Source: Acinetobacter courvalinii (GTDB lineage Bacteria > Pseudomonadota > Gammaproteobacteria > Pseudomonadales > Moraxellaceae). Taken from it: a stretch of 64,000 bases of DNA. The notes beneath the pieces are model-generated. The model saw nothing but the letters and a program-made list of their open reading frames with translations. It did no database searches and was not told where the DNA came from. This document shows, piece by piece, positions 1 to 8,314 of this stretch (the stretch's first letter is position 1; each line of letters starts with the position of its first letter). The stretch lies in contig NZ_BMDA01000002.1 in NCBI RefSeq assembly GCF_014635545.1, positions 186,001 to 250,000 on the forward strand, in the 5' to 3' direction. Position numbers and translations under genes: made by a program.

Positions 1-638
1 GCCTGAGCTTTGCTGTAGCTTTCGATCAGTAACTGGTAGGCCGGGAAAATCTGGGTATAGACCTGTGCCCATTCCAGTGCGTCATCACGGTTCCAGGTAC
101 GTTGGATTTCAGAGGCCACCGCTGCGGTATCCATTGGCACCACACCTGCCTGCACCACACGGGCCAAGGTAATTTCTTCTGCCATTTTGCTATAGGTGCC
201 TGAAGCATCAATCACGGCAAATACTTTATAACCTTCGGCAACTGCACTAATCGCAGGGAAAGCCATACACACACTGGTAATGGTTCCCGCAATAATTAAG
301 GTATTGCGACCGGTTGCTTTGACTGCATTGACAAAGTCCGGGTTGTGCCAGGCGTTGATTTCACCTTTACGGGCGATATATTGCGCATGCGGTGCATTGG
401 CATGAATCTCGGGAATCAGCGGCCCATTCGGACCTTGCGGCACCGACGCTGTCGTGATCACCGGAATCTTGGCCAGACTGGCGATCTTGGCCAAAGCTGC
501 GGCACGTTGGCGTAATTCGGGCATGGGCATATCACCGACGGTCTGGAATAAGCCGCTTTGGTGGTCGATCAAGAGCATTACGGCATCATTGACATCAATC
601 ACGGGTGCCTGACCATTGAAATTTGCTGGTGTTGTCAT
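1..638 (-). CDS. YcaC-type isochorismatase-like hydrolase, 3' end cut by window edge
   Basis: Cysteine hydrolase of the isochorismatase superfamily. The reading frame opens at the ATG whose complement is at 636-638 and stays open to base 1, so the C-terminus lies outside the window. The visible protein has LLIDHQ with the nucleophile-activating Asp near residue 24, the [11 protein letters not shown] segment, and the nucleophile Cys in TSVCMAFPA. It resembles the second hydrolase at 2700-3326 along its whole length but is clearly diverged. The substrate is unknown; YcaC itself has no firmly assigned physiological substrate. It is divergent from the LysR gene at 775, with 136 bp between the two starts, so that regulator probably controls it. 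The start is supported by GAGGATA about 8 nt upstream on the minus strand. Confidence 0.85.
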   Translation of the reverse strand, partial: MTTPANFNGQAPVIDVNDAVMLLIDHQSGLFQTVGDMPMPELRQRAAALAKIASLAKIPVITTASVPQGPNGPLIPEIHANAPHAQYIARKGEINAWHNPDFVNAVKATGRNTLIIAGTITSVCMAFPAISAVAEGYKVFAVIDASGTYSKMAEEITLARVVQAGVVPMDTAAVASEIQRTWNRDDALEWAQVYTQIFPAYQLLIESYSKAQ

Positions 639-701
639 TGTTGTATCCTCATTTTGTCTTAGGGGGTATAATTAATAATATAGACAGGACGATGACTGAA
701 A

Positions 702-718
702 AATATCTATAATAGGAT
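702..718. promoter_or_regulatory. 17-bp motif shared with the second ycaC promoter
   Basis: AATATCTATAATAGGAT sits between the divergent hydrolase and LysR genes. A near copy (15 of 17 identical, same orientation relative to the hydrolase) occurs at 3445-3461 upstream of the second hydrolase. It contains the dyad ATATC/GATAT, as expected of a LysR binding site. Its function is inferred. Confidence 0.45.
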
Positions 719-774
719 ATATTGTCATGTCAAAAGAACAATGCTGCTGAATACTGACAGGTTGAGCAAATAAG

Positions 775-1695
775 ATGAAAGATTTAAATGACTTATATTT
801 CTTTGTCAAAGTCATCGATTGCGGTGGCTTTTCTGCCGCCAGTCAGGAACTGATGGTCACCAAGTCCTTATTGAGTCGCCGCATTGCCGAACTGGAAGAA
901 CGTCTCGGGGTCAAGCTGATCAACCGGACCACCCGCCAGGTCTCGATTACCGAAGTGGGTAAAATCTATTATCAGCATTGCAAGGCCATGTTGATTGAAG
1001 CCGAGGCAGCCGAGGAGGCCATCGAGTTTTTAACCGCTGCACCACGCGGCCTGATCAAACTGTCTTGCCCGACCAATTTATTGCATATCAATATCAGCCA
1101 GATGCTGAATGAGTTTTTGCAGCTATATCCCAAGATCAGCCTGCATGTGGAAGCCACCAACCGCCGGGTTGACTTAATCAATGAACGTTTTGATCTGGCG
1201 CTACGGATTCGGACTTTGCCTTTGCCAGACAGCGATTTAATTGTGCGGGAACTGGCGCTGGCACGGCAGTTTATTGTCGCGAGTCCAGACCTGTTACATC
1301 AGTTTTATTCGATCAGTGAACCGCAGCAATTGACCCAGTTTCCGGTGCTGATGATGGAGTCTTTTGCACCTGAATATCATTGGCAATTATTTTCAAACGA
1401 CCAGCAAGAACAAAAAGTGCAGTGCCATCCACGACTGACCACTACCGATTTAACAGCATTAAGAGAAGCTACTTTACAAGGACTGGGTATCGCTAAATTA
1501 CCGGAACTGATGGTGGCTGAAGATATCAAACAGGGGCGCCTGATTCATGTCTTGCCTGAATGGCAACCCAAGCCAGAGCTGATCCATCTGGTATATACCT
1601 CTAGACGCGGCTTGCTGCCCTCGATGAAATTATTGATCGATTTTCTGGTCAAAAAGTTTGATGAACTGAAACAGCACAACTCGGTGTTGTATTAA
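775..1695 (+). CDS. LysR-family transcriptional regulator
   Basis: A 306-residue LTTR of standard family length. Residues about 1-60 form the winged helix-turn-helix (LYFFVKVIDCGGFSAAS, then LLSRRIAELEERLGVKLINR), followed by the effector-binding domain from about 90. It belongs to the CrgA/AaeR-like branch (phrase NRTTRQVSITEVG). It is divergent from the partial hydrolase gene and almost abuts the convergent LysR gene (8 bp between stop codons). The arrangement argues that it regulates the hydrolase and itself from the shared 136-bp spacer. The ATG at 775 is used; the upstream region lacks a strong ribosome binding site. The effector is unknown. Confidence 0.88.
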   Translation: MKDLNDLYFFVKVIDCGGFSAASQELMVTKSLLSRRIAELEERLGVKLINRTTRQVSITEVGKIYYQHCKAMLIEAEAAEEAIEFLTAAPRGLIKLSCPTNLLHINISQMLNEFLQLYPKISLHVEATNRRVDLINERFDLALRIRTLPLPDSDLIVRELALARQFIVASPDLLHQFYSISEPQQLTQFPVLMMESFAPEYHWQLFSNDQQEQKVQCHPRLTTTDLTALREATLQGLGIAKLPELMVAEDIKQGRLIHVLPEWQPKPELIHLVYTSRRGLLPSMKLLIDFLVKKFDELKQHNSVLY

Positions 1696-1703
1696 TCAGA
1701 GTC

Positions 1704-2630
1704 CTATAACGAATAGCCGCTGTCAGTTTTTGCCAATTCACGCAGGCCCTGCATCAGGGTCTCGATCAGTTTTTCCACCACCAGACGCTGGCCTTTACGT
1801 GAGGCATACACCAGTTGCACCGTACCGCGATTGGATTTCCATTCGGGCAGTAAATGAATGAGTTTGCCTTTTTCAATATCGGCTTGCACGGTCAGGTAGG
1901 GTAAATCTGCGATGCCCAGCCCATCACGCACCGCATAATACACGCCTGCTAGATCATTACTTTTGACCCGTGGCTGATAGGGCACATCCACCGTTTCATC
2001 CCGCTCTACATGACATAAGTGCCAGTAATACTGATGTTTTTGTATACCTAGGGCCACACTCGGATAGTGCTGCAAGTCTGAATAATGCTGGATGGTCTGG
2101 CCTTGCAGTAATTCGGGGGCCGCCACCAGACAATGTTCGGTGCGGATCACGTCACGGACAATCAGGCTGGAATCCTGATTCGGTTCAAAACTGGTACGGA
2201 TCGCGATATCAATATCATCATGCAGCACATCGACACGACGGCTGGTCAGTTCCAGAGAGATGTCAACTTTGGGATAGTTTTTTAAGAACTGATTCAGTAA
2301 TTTACGAATCTGGAAATGCATCATCAACGGTGGGCAACTGATCTTGACCGTACCTTGCGGTTCATTTTTCTGTTTCAGCAAGACATTTTCGGCACATTCC
2401 ACTTGGGCAATGACCTTACAGCATTCTTCATAGAATTCCTGGCCTAAATCGGTGACTTTAAAATGCCGGGTGGTGCGCTGGATCAGGCTGACATTAAACT
2501 TCTGTTCCAGTTCAATGATGCGACGGCTCAGCTTGGATTTGCTGATATTTTCAGCTTCGCTGGCCGCACTAAATCCGCCGTGTTTCACCACCAGATAGAA
2601 ATAATGAAAGTCATCAAATGAGTTGATCAA
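1704..2630 (-). CDS. LysR-family transcriptional regulator, paralogue of the previous one
   Basis: A 308-residue LTTR with N-terminal HTH (FSAASEAENISKSKLSRR) and a typical C-terminal co-inducer domain. The wording is very close to the regulator at 775-1695 (NRR/SRRVD, LP.L.VQADIEKGKLIHLLPEW, YASRKG), so the two are paralogues. It lies 69 bp downstream of the second ycaC gene on the same strand and may be cotranscribed with it, unlike the first module where regulator and hydrolase are divergent. It probably acts on the ycaC/pirin spacer at 3327-3612. Effector not predictable from sequence. Confidence 0.87.
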   Translation of the reverse strand: MINSFDDFHYFYLVVKHGGFSAASEAENISKSKLSRRIIELEQKFNVSLIQRTTRHFKVTDLGQEFYEECCKVIAQVECAENVLLKQKNEPQGTVKISCPPLMMHFQIRKLLNQFLKNYPKVDISLELTSRRVDVLHDDIDIAIRTSFEPNQDSSLIVRDVIRTEHCLVAAPELLQGQTIQHYSDLQHYPSVALGIQKHQYYWHLCHVERDETVDVPYQPRVKSNDLAGVYYAVRDGLGIADLPYLTVQADIEKGKLIHLLPEWKSNRGTVQLVYASRKGQRLVVEKLIETLMQGLRELAKTDSGYSL

Positions 2631-2699
2631 GGCAAAGCAGATCCGGTAAATACGACAAGATCAGGATAGCATTAACTGTCCTGATCTTAATAGGGCGGC

Positions 2700-3326
2700 T
2701 TATTTTTCTGAGGTGTTGGTGAAATAGCTGGTCATCAAATTGCGGTAATCCGGAATGTGATTCGAGAATAAAGCCCCCAGACCTTCGATGTCATTGCGCC
2801 AGTCACGGTGCAGTTCACAGGCCATGCCAAACCAGGTCATCAGCTGTGCGCCGGCTTGTGACATTCGATCCCACGCGGCATCGCGAGTGAAGGCATTAAA
2901 GGTACCTGAGGCATCGGTAATCACAAACACTTCAAAGTCTTCTGCCAAGGCAGACAGCGCAGGGAAAGCGACACAGACTTCCGTCACCACACCGGCAATA
3001 ATCAATTGTTTTTTACCGGTGGCTTTGACTGCCTTGACGAAATCTTCATTGTCCCAGGCATTGATCTGGCCTGGACGGGCAATATAAGGCGCATCCGGGA
3101 ACAGTTCTTTCAGTTCAGGCACCAGTGGACCATTCGGGCCATTTTCAAAGCTGGTGGTTAAAATCGTCGGTAAGTTGAAATATTTTGCCGCATCTGCCAA
3201 GGCCAGCACATTGTTTTTAAATTTGTCTGGATCAATATCACGAACCAGTGAAAGTAGGCCAGCCTGGTGATCGACCAAAAGAACCGCTGCGTTGTCTTTG
3301 TCTAGGCGAATATAGTCTTTAGCCAT
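2700..3326 (-). CDS. ycaC: YcaC-family cysteine hydrolase
   Basis: A 208-residue isochorismatase-like hydrolase, nearly word for word the E. coli YcaC sequence as I know it: VLLVDHQAGLLSLVRDI, INAWDNEDFVKAVKATGKK, TEVCVAFPALSA, HRDWRNDI and SNHIPDYRNLM. The YcaC catalytic trio is present as D19, R84 and C118. YcaC is an octameric cytoplasmic hydrolase of uncertain substrate. The ATG at 3326 has GAGGATA upstream. A LysR gene follows on the same strand and a pirin gene is divergent. The association with pirin suggests turnover of an aromatic or other oxidisable compound, which is inference. Confidence 0.93.
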   Translation of the reverse strand: MAKDYIRLDKDNAAVLLVDHQAGLLSLVRDIDPDKFKNNVLALADAAKYFNLPTILTTSFENGPNGPLVPELKELFPDAPYIARPGQINAWDNEDFVKAVKATGKKQLIIAGVVTEVCVAFPALSALAEDFEVFVITDASGTFNAFTRDAAWDRMSQAGAQLMTWFGMACELHRDWRNDIEGLGALFSNHIPDYRNLMTSYFTNTSEK

Positions 3327-3444
3327 TGTTGTATCCTCATGTTGTTGTAAAGAAGAAGACGGATAAGAAGATGAATATCCGTACTGCTTGAAATTATGCT
3401 AGTTAAATTTTTAAGTCAGATGAAGCACAAAAAATGAGACAAAC

Positions 3445-3461
3445 AATATCAAAAATAGGAT
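3445..3461. promoter_or_regulatory. Second copy of the 17-bp ycaC promoter motif
   Basis: AATATCAAAAATAGGAT differs at two positions from the motif at 702-718. It lies 119 bp upstream of the ycaC start in the ycaC/pirin spacer. A degenerate inverted copy (TGTCCTATAGATAG, about 3507-3520) follows. The rest of the 286-bp spacer is AT-rich with no gene. Confidence 0.45.
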
Positions 3462-3612
3462 GATTGATTATATTTAGCTTTCAATAAGCTTTTTAATTTT
3501 AAATTGTCCTATAGATAGAATAATGTGTTGCCATTCTGAGGCTATAAGCCCCCCTGTTGTAGGCGTAAAATAGCATCCAACAGCAGAACTTCTACTCTAT
3601 AGGAGAAACCAG

Positions 3613-4479
3613 ATGAAGAAAATTCTTGGTGTGTATCAGAACAAACACATGCACTGGGTCGGTGATGGTTTCCCGGTGTATAACCTGTTTTCTTATGACC
3701 GTTTAGGCCAAAGCCTAAGTCCGTTCCTGTTACTGGACTACGCCGCACCTTATCGTTTTGATCCAACTACAGCGCAGCATGGAGTCGGTTCACACCCACA
3801 TCGTGGCTTTGAAACGGTCACCATTGCTTACCAAGGTGAAGTGACCCATAAAGACTCCAGTGGTGGTGGCGGAACTATTAAAGCGGGTGATGTGCAATGG
3901 ATGACGGCCGGTGGCGGGATTCTGCATCAGGAATTTCATTCGCCTGAATTTGCCCATGAGGGCGGCTTGTTTGAAATGGTGCAACTGTGGGTCAATTTGC
4001 CCGCACATTCCAAAATGACGCCAGCAAAATATCAGGCCATTGAAGCCGACCAGATTCAGCACATTGCACTGGATGATGCAGGCAGTGAAATGCGCATTAT
4101 TGCAGGTCAATATCAGGACGTTGATGGCGCCGCGACCACCTTTAGTCCGGTCAATGTATGGGATGGCACGATTGTACAGGGTCAGCAACACAGCTTTTAT
4201 GTGACCGAAGGCCATACCACCTTATTGGTATTGCTATCTGGGAAAGTGAGCTTGAATGACGACCAAAGCATTGAAGCGCCAAGTCTGGTGGTACTGAGCC
4301 GTGAAGATATCGAGTTTAGCCTCAAGGCCGAACAGGACAGTAAATTCCTGATCCTGACCGGTCAGCCACTCAATGAGCCGATTGAAGGTTATGGGCCTTT
4401 TGTCATGAACAGCAAAGCGGAAATCGTTGAAGCTGTACGTGATTTCAATAGCGGTAAATTTGGCCATATGGAGGCTTGA
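3613..4479 (+). CDS. Pirin family protein (bicupin, quercetinase-like)
   Basis: A 288-residue pirin with two cupin domains. The N-terminal cupin carries the metal ligands: H61 and H63 in HPHRGFETV, and H105 and E107 in GGGILHQEF. This is the pattern of E. coli YhhW, which has quercetin 2,3-dioxygenase activity. The C-terminal cupin begins near residue 185. The protein is probably cytoplasmic. The ATG at 3613 is preceded by AGGAGAAACCAG, a good ribosome binding site. It is divergent from ycaC and followed by a strong hairpin terminator. It may detoxify or respond to an oxidised aromatic together with the hydrolase; this link rests on context only. Confidence 0.92.
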   Translation: MKKILGVYQNKHMHWVGDGFPVYNLFSYDRLGQSLSPFLLLDYAAPYRFDPTTAQHGVGSHPHRGFETVTIAYQGEVTHKDSSGGGGTIKAGDVQWMTAGGGILHQEFHSPEFAHEGGLFEMVQLWVNLPAHSKMTPAKYQAIEADQIQHIALDDAGSEMRIIAGQYQDVDGAATTFSPVNVWDGTIVQGQQHSFYVTEGHTTLLVLLSGKVSLNDDQSIEAPSLVVLSREDIEFSLKAEQDSKFLILTGQPLNEPIEGYGPFVMNSKAEIVEAVRDFNSGKFGHMEA

Positions 4480-4506
4480 TTGCACAGTTAAATCTAGCCT
4501 ATGTAA

Positions 4507-4542
4507 GAAAGCCCGTCACACCTTGAAGTGTGACGGGCTTTC
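4507..4542. terminator. Hairpin terminator after pirin
   Basis: Perfect 15-bp stem (GAAAGCCCGTCACAC pairing with its complement) with a 6-nt loop, 27 bp after the pirin stop. Confidence 0.85.
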
Positions 4543-4910
4543 GCTATAAGGGTCCTCTATTGATTTTTTTAATTTATTGTCACTTATAATTATTCAGCTT
4601 ATTATGTGACTTTGTTCTCGTTCTTATATCAAAAGAATAGCGCTAAATTTGTGCTTTGCAAAGCCCCTAAAGCCCTGAAAATGAAAAAATAAAGAAAGTT
4701 CTGTATAGTTTTGTGGCCTAAAAGGTAATTTTTTGAATGGTTTCATTGGCTTAAGTGCAGAATCAGAATTGTGATAAAATGTAACAATAAATGAACAATG
4801 AAATTCAACAAAACACGGCCTGAAATGCTGAATCTGGTATTTTTTAATACCGTATTTGGCCCGAGTATCAGTCATAATCAAGAAAAATCATCAACTGATG
4901 GGACATAATT
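4543..4910. other. Gene-free AT-rich spacer before the FAD gene
   Basis: No convincing gene. It holds the 12-bp palindrome GCTTTGCAAAGC at 4653-4664 and presumably the promoter of the following FAD gene, which I cannot place confidently. An 85-codon minus-strand frame here is low-complexity and not credible. Confidence 0.5.
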
Positions 4911-6209
4911 TTGGATATTGCAATTATTGGCAGTGGAATGGCAGGACTTGCCTCAGCCAGAATCCTACATGATGCAGGACATAAAGTAACGATATTCGAA
5001 GCGCTCGCAGGTCGAGGCATGGATAGTCATAGTATTGACTTTGATGGTGGCATTATTGATGCACCTTTGCGTGTCATGAATCCAAAGCTGTGGCAGAACA
5101 CCCTGAGTCTGGCCAGCTATTTAGGTATTGAAACCTTTCCTGTCCGTACTTTTATGGCGTGCAGCTGGCTGTTTGAAGATAAAACAGAGACCTGGCTGAC
5201 CACCTCACGCAGCCGCATTGGCAACTTCCCGATCATTAATAACCGTAAAGGCATCCAGCAATATGGCTGGCGTCTGGTCAAGGGCATGTTGCAGCTGAAA
5301 ACGGCAGTACACCAATTCTTTAAGTCCGACAAGCAGGACATTACCTTAGCCGAATTTATGAATCAATATCATATTGAGGAAGTGTTCTGGCATGGTACGG
5401 TGATGCCGGTGCTGTATACCATTTGTACCTGTCATCCCAAGACCATTGGTGAATGGCCAGCCAAACCTTTATTGGAATTTATTCGCCAGTTGACCGAAGG
5501 TGAAGCCTTATTGCGTATGAAAGGCGGTACGCCCGCTTTGGTCAGCCGCCTGATTGATGGCATTGAGATTCATAGTGGCTCACCGGTGAAGACAGTGGAA
5601 GAGCAGGGCGATAAAGTGCTGGTGGAGAATGACCAGGGCGAGCGTCAGCTGTTTGACCGTGTGGTGATTGCCACGCCAACCCCCGCGATTGAAGGTTTCC
5701 TGAAACAGCCGCAGTTTGCTGAAGATATTGCCTTGCTGAAAAAATTCCGTTTTGAAGAAGGTGATCTGGTTATTCATACCGACCCGATTGTGATGCCGCA
5801 ACGCCGTAAAGACTGGGCGGTACTCAGCTATATGATGGACCGTAAATTTACCCGTCAGCAATTTACCGTGTGGATTAACTCGATTGAACCGACGCTGGTC
5901 GGTAAAAATGCCGTGTTCCAGACCTGGTGTCCGGTGATTGACATTGATCCGAAGAAAATCATTTCCAAGGTCAAACTGACCCGTGCGGTGGTGGACTCGG
6001 AAACGGTCGCGTTGAATAAACAGATCCAGCAGCGTCATTTAGACCAGAACCGTAAAGTGTTTTATTGTGGTTCGTGGTCATGTGATGGTTTGCCAATTTT
6101 AGAATCGGCTGTCACTTCAGCCATGCATATTTCTGAAATTTTAGGTGCGCCGTTACCCTTTGTTGGACTAAAACCAAAAGTGAAGGTTGCGCCCGAACTC
6201 GGTTATTAA
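4911..6209 (+). CDS. FAD-dependent oxidoreductase (NAD(P)-binding amine-oxidase-like)
   Basis: A 432-residue flavoprotein. The N-terminus is a Rossmann dinucleotide-binding fold: IAIIGSGMAGLASARIL with the GxGxxG glycines, ending in the acidic strand KVTIFEA about 24 residues later. A second FAD-contact segment near the C-terminus is FYCGSWSCDGLPILESAVTSA. The start is TTG at 4911; no in-frame ATG lies upstream, and GGGA sits about 8 nt before it. The next gene, a methyltransferase, starts two bases after the stop, so the two form an operon. Similar FAD/methyltransferase pairs modify lipids or fatty acids, but the substrate here is unknown. Confidence 0.85.
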   Translation: MDIAIIGSGMAGLASARILHDAGHKVTIFEALAGRGMDSHSIDFDGGIIDAPLRVMNPKLWQNTLSLASYLGIETFPVRTFMACSWLFEDKTETWLTTSRSRIGNFPIINNRKGIQQYGWRLVKGMLQLKTAVHQFFKSDKQDITLAEFMNQYHIEEVFWHGTVMPVLYTICTCHPKTIGEWPAKPLLEFIRQLTEGEALLRMKGGTPALVSRLIDGIEIHSGSPVKTVEEQGDKVLVENDQGERQLFDRVVIATPTPAIEGFLKQPQFAEDIALLKKFRFEEGDLVIHTDPIVMPQRRKDWAVLSYMMDRKFTRQQFTVWINSIEPTLVGKNAVFQTWCPVIDIDPKKIISKVKLTRAVVDSETVALNKQIQQRHLDQNRKVFYCGSWSCDGLPILESAVTSAMHISEILGAPLPFVGLKPKVKVAPELGY

Positions 6210-6210
6210 T

Positions 6211-7038
6211 ATGCGCTCCTTCAAGCAGGCACTGATTGAAAAAGTCATCGGGCATAAATATGCCATTGATGCCCGGCATCTCGGAGATGACGCAGCGCTT
6301 GCCTGGAGCAATTTGGGCTTTTGGCAGGGCCAGCAGCAGGACTATGCGCTGGCTTGCCAAAGTCTGGCCGATCAGATCGCTGTCTCCCTGCAACTCAAAT
6401 CAACAGATCGTGTTCTGGATCTGGGCTGTGGACAAGGGGCCAGCCTATTGCACTGGTTACAGCAGTACCAGATTCAACAACTCAGCGCAGTTGAACTGCA
6501 ACCTGCCTGTGTACAACGAATTCAAAAATACTTACCGCAAGTTCAAATTTATTGTGAAAATTTTTTGAATTTAAAAGCACTGCCACTTTTGAATTCATTT
6601 GATGCTGTGCTGTGTATCGATGCAGCTTATCATAGTGATTTGAATTCATTTCTTAATGCCGTGTCCCCTGTTTTAAATTCAAAAGGCCGAATCGCTTTTC
6701 ATACCCTGATGTGGTCAGAGAACTGGGCAAACTGTGGATATCTTCAACAGCAGCACTATCATTACCTGTTAAAAAGCGCCGATGTGCATTGGCAGCAGCT
6801 GCTGGATCAGCAGCAGCTTGAGCAGACCTTGACGCAGCAGGGTTTTTGCGAGATTCAGATTCAGGATTTTTCCGAACCGGTGTTAAAAGGTTTTGCTCAA
6901 TATATTGAGTCGCGAAAAGCCGAAAAGCATGGTTTTGATTTTGCCCAGTTCAAAGTCGAGATGACTGCCAAGTTGTGCCGAAAACTCTATCAGGATGGAT
7001 TAGTACGTTATATTCAGGTCAGTGCAGTAAAACAGTGA
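6211..7038 (+). CDS. Class I SAM-dependent methyltransferase
   Basis: A 275-residue protein with SAM-binding motif I VLDLGCGQGAS near residues 71-81, an acidic motif II (SAVELQPACV) and a motif-IV-like FDAVLCIDAAYH. I start it at the ATG at 6211, immediately after the FAD gene; an in-frame TTG at 6187 would overlap that gene and add eight residues. The tight coupling (2 bp upstream, 7 bp to the next gene) makes a three-gene operon. The acceptor is unknown. An acid-type small-molecule or lipid substrate would fit the flavoprotein partner, by inference only. Confidence 0.85.
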   Translation: MRSFKQALIEKVIGHKYAIDARHLGDDAALAWSNLGFWQGQQQDYALACQSLADQIAVSLQLKSTDRVLDLGCGQGASLLHWLQQYQIQQLSAVELQPACVQRIQKYLPQVQIYCENFLNLKALPLLNSFDAVLCIDAAYHSDLNSFLNAVSPVLNSKGRIAFHTLMWSENWANCGYLQQQHYHYLLKSADVHWQQLLDQQQLEQTLTQQGFCEIQIQDFSEPVLKGFAQYIESRKAEKHGFDFAQFKVEMTAKLCRKLYQDGLVRYIQVSAVKQ

Positions 7039-7045
7039 GAACAAG

Positions 7046-7468
7046 ATGCCAAATCAATATAAAGGTTCATGCCTGTGTGGGGCGGTGAGCTATCAGGCGG
7101 AAGTCGCGCCACGTTATCGTTTTAATTGTCATTGTCGTGATTGCCAGAAGGCCACGGGCAGTGCCTATGCGCCGATTGCATTCTTTCATCAATCCGAACT
7201 GAAGATCGAAGGCGAACTGAAATATTTTGAATCTCTGGGATTGTCTGGCAAGCCGATTCGCCGAGCTTTTTGCCCAACCTGTGGTTCGCAAATGTTTGGT
7301 TTGCCTGAGCTGGTACCGGAGATGATTTCAATTCGTGCAGGAACGCTGGATGATCCAAATCTGTATCAACCGCAAGCAGAATGTTTTGTGAGTCATGCCA
7401 ATGAATGGGATCTGTTAAATCCGGATATTTCACATTTTGAGAAAATGATGGGGAAGAAAAGAGAATAA
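7046..7468 (+). CDS. GFA family (CENP-V/glutathione-dependent formaldehyde-activating fold) protein
   Basis: A 140-residue zinc-binding protein. Cysteine motifs appear in the family order: GSCLCGAVSY near residue 6, CHCRDCQKATGSA near 29, and FCPTCGSQMF near 76. These are the Zn ligands of the Mss4-like beta-tent fold. Some members react with S-(hydroxymethyl)glutathione, but most have no defined activity, so I give only the family name. It is the last gene of the three-gene operon, 7 bp after the methyltransferase, and is followed directly by the convergent tRNA-Thr. Confidence 0.9.
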   Translation: MPNQYKGSCLCGAVSYQAEVAPRYRFNCHCRDCQKATGSAYAPIAFFHQSELKIEGELKYFESLGLSGKPIRRAFCPTCGSQMFGLPELVPEMISIRAGTLDDPNLYQPQAECFVSHANEWDLLNPDISHFEKMMGKKRE

Positions 7469-7477
7469 AGCGAGAAA

Positions 7478-7553
<76 letters not shown>

Positions 7554-7653
7554 AACGTGGCGAGAATTCTACAGAATCTGTTTAAAAAAACAAGCGAAAA
7601 AATAAGCAAACGGATGAATTTAATGAGCGTATGGAATTTTCGCCAGTTGCATT

Positions 7654-7980
7654 TTAATGATTCAGCGCATAAACAAAGGAATCAATGATTTCGCCTGTGT
7701 TTAAATGGGCTTTGACAGGCACACGTTGATAGCCTGCACCTTCGAATTCGTCCAATTGTTGCCAGTGTTGTTCCAGGTTGTCTGAGAAAAATACAAAGCC
7801 AGAGACTTGATTTTCGCTTTGATCTAAAACAATACCCGGAAAGCCGAGTTCTGCCCCCCAGCCTTGTTGTTTGAGGTTACCAAATACATGTGCTTCTGCC
7901 CATGTACCACCAATATTTTCCATAATATGGGCATTAGGGCGGTTTGGTCCTAGAGTCCCGTAAACAAATAAACTGAGCAT
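7654..7980 (-). CDS. Gamma-glutamylcyclotransferase-fold (AIG2-like) protein
   Basis: A 108-residue protein beginning MLSLFVYGTLGPNRPN, the phosphate-binding VYGTL loop of the GGCT/AIG2 superfamily. It contains FPGIVLDQ, VSGFVFF, and the LDEFEGAGYQRV segment whose first Glu corresponds to the family's catalytic acid. The frame stays open upstream to 8088, but the extra 36 residues do not look like protein and the family begins at the MLSLFVYGTL methionine, so I place the start at 7980. The reaction could be cyclotransfer from gamma-glutamyl amines, or unknown. It marks the last gene before the defence island. Confidence 0.85.
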   Translation of the reverse strand: MLSLFVYGTLGPNRPNAHIMENIGGTWAEAHVFGNLKQQGWGAELGFPGIVLDQSENQVSGFVFFSDNLEQHWQQLDEFEGAGYQRVPVKAHLNTGEIIDSFVYALNH

Positions 7981-8151
7981 AGTGAAAGGTAGGGAAGTAA
8001 AAGAAGTAGAGTAGCAGAGATGATACAGAAGAGTAGGATTAATATAATCTGAAAGATTAGTGGATTGTACTATTAAAGTTAGAAACATCTGAATGTATTA
8101 GGGAAATAAATTCTTCAGATGAATAAAATTATTTGATTAAGTTATGATAGA

Positions 8152-8163
8152 GTTGGTGCCAAC
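8152..8163. repeat. 12-bp palindrome GTTGGTGCCAAC
   Basis: Arms GTTGG and CCAAC with two bases between, about 150 bp upstream of sspB. Possibly a regulator site; function not known. Confidence 0.4.
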
Positions 8164-8198
8164 ATACCAAGAATTTTTATAATTTATATTATTTTCAA

Positions 8199-8232
8199 TT
8201 GGTTATTTAAAAAAACAAGTGACAATACTTGT
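8199..8232 (+). promoter_or_regulatory. Likely sspB promoter with 18-bp operator dyad
   Basis: ACAAGT (8215-8220) and ACTTGT (8227-8232) form a perfect inverted repeat. The six bases between them are GACAAT, a plausible -10 hexamer (4 of 6 to consensus), with TTGGTT (8199-8204) at -35 and a 16-bp spacer. A protein bound to the dyad would cover the -10. Promoter assignment is inference. Confidence 0.5.
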
Positions 8233-8282
8233 CGTCGTAAAGTCCAAAAGTCTTGAATCTTAAAGTAAGAACGGATAGAGTT

Positions 8283-8302
8283 ACTGGAGAAAACTCTCCA
8301 GT
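8283..8302 (+). promoter_or_regulatory. Leader hairpin just before the sspB start
   Basis: Perfect 8-bp stem ACTGGAGA/TCTCCAGT with loop AAAC, ending 12 nt before the ATG at 8315. It sits where a ribosome binding site should be, and no other Shine-Dalgarno is visible. The GGAG of a potential ribosome site is sequestered in the stem, which suggests translational control. Confidence 0.45.
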
Positions 8303-8314
8303 GAACACCTCTAA

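Noticed and set aside
3790-4215. 141-codon minus-strand frame
   Set aside because: Antisense to the pirin gene with unlikely composition.
4624-4881. 85-codon minus-strand frame in a spacer
   Set aside because: AT-driven composition, no ribosome site, no recognisable feature.
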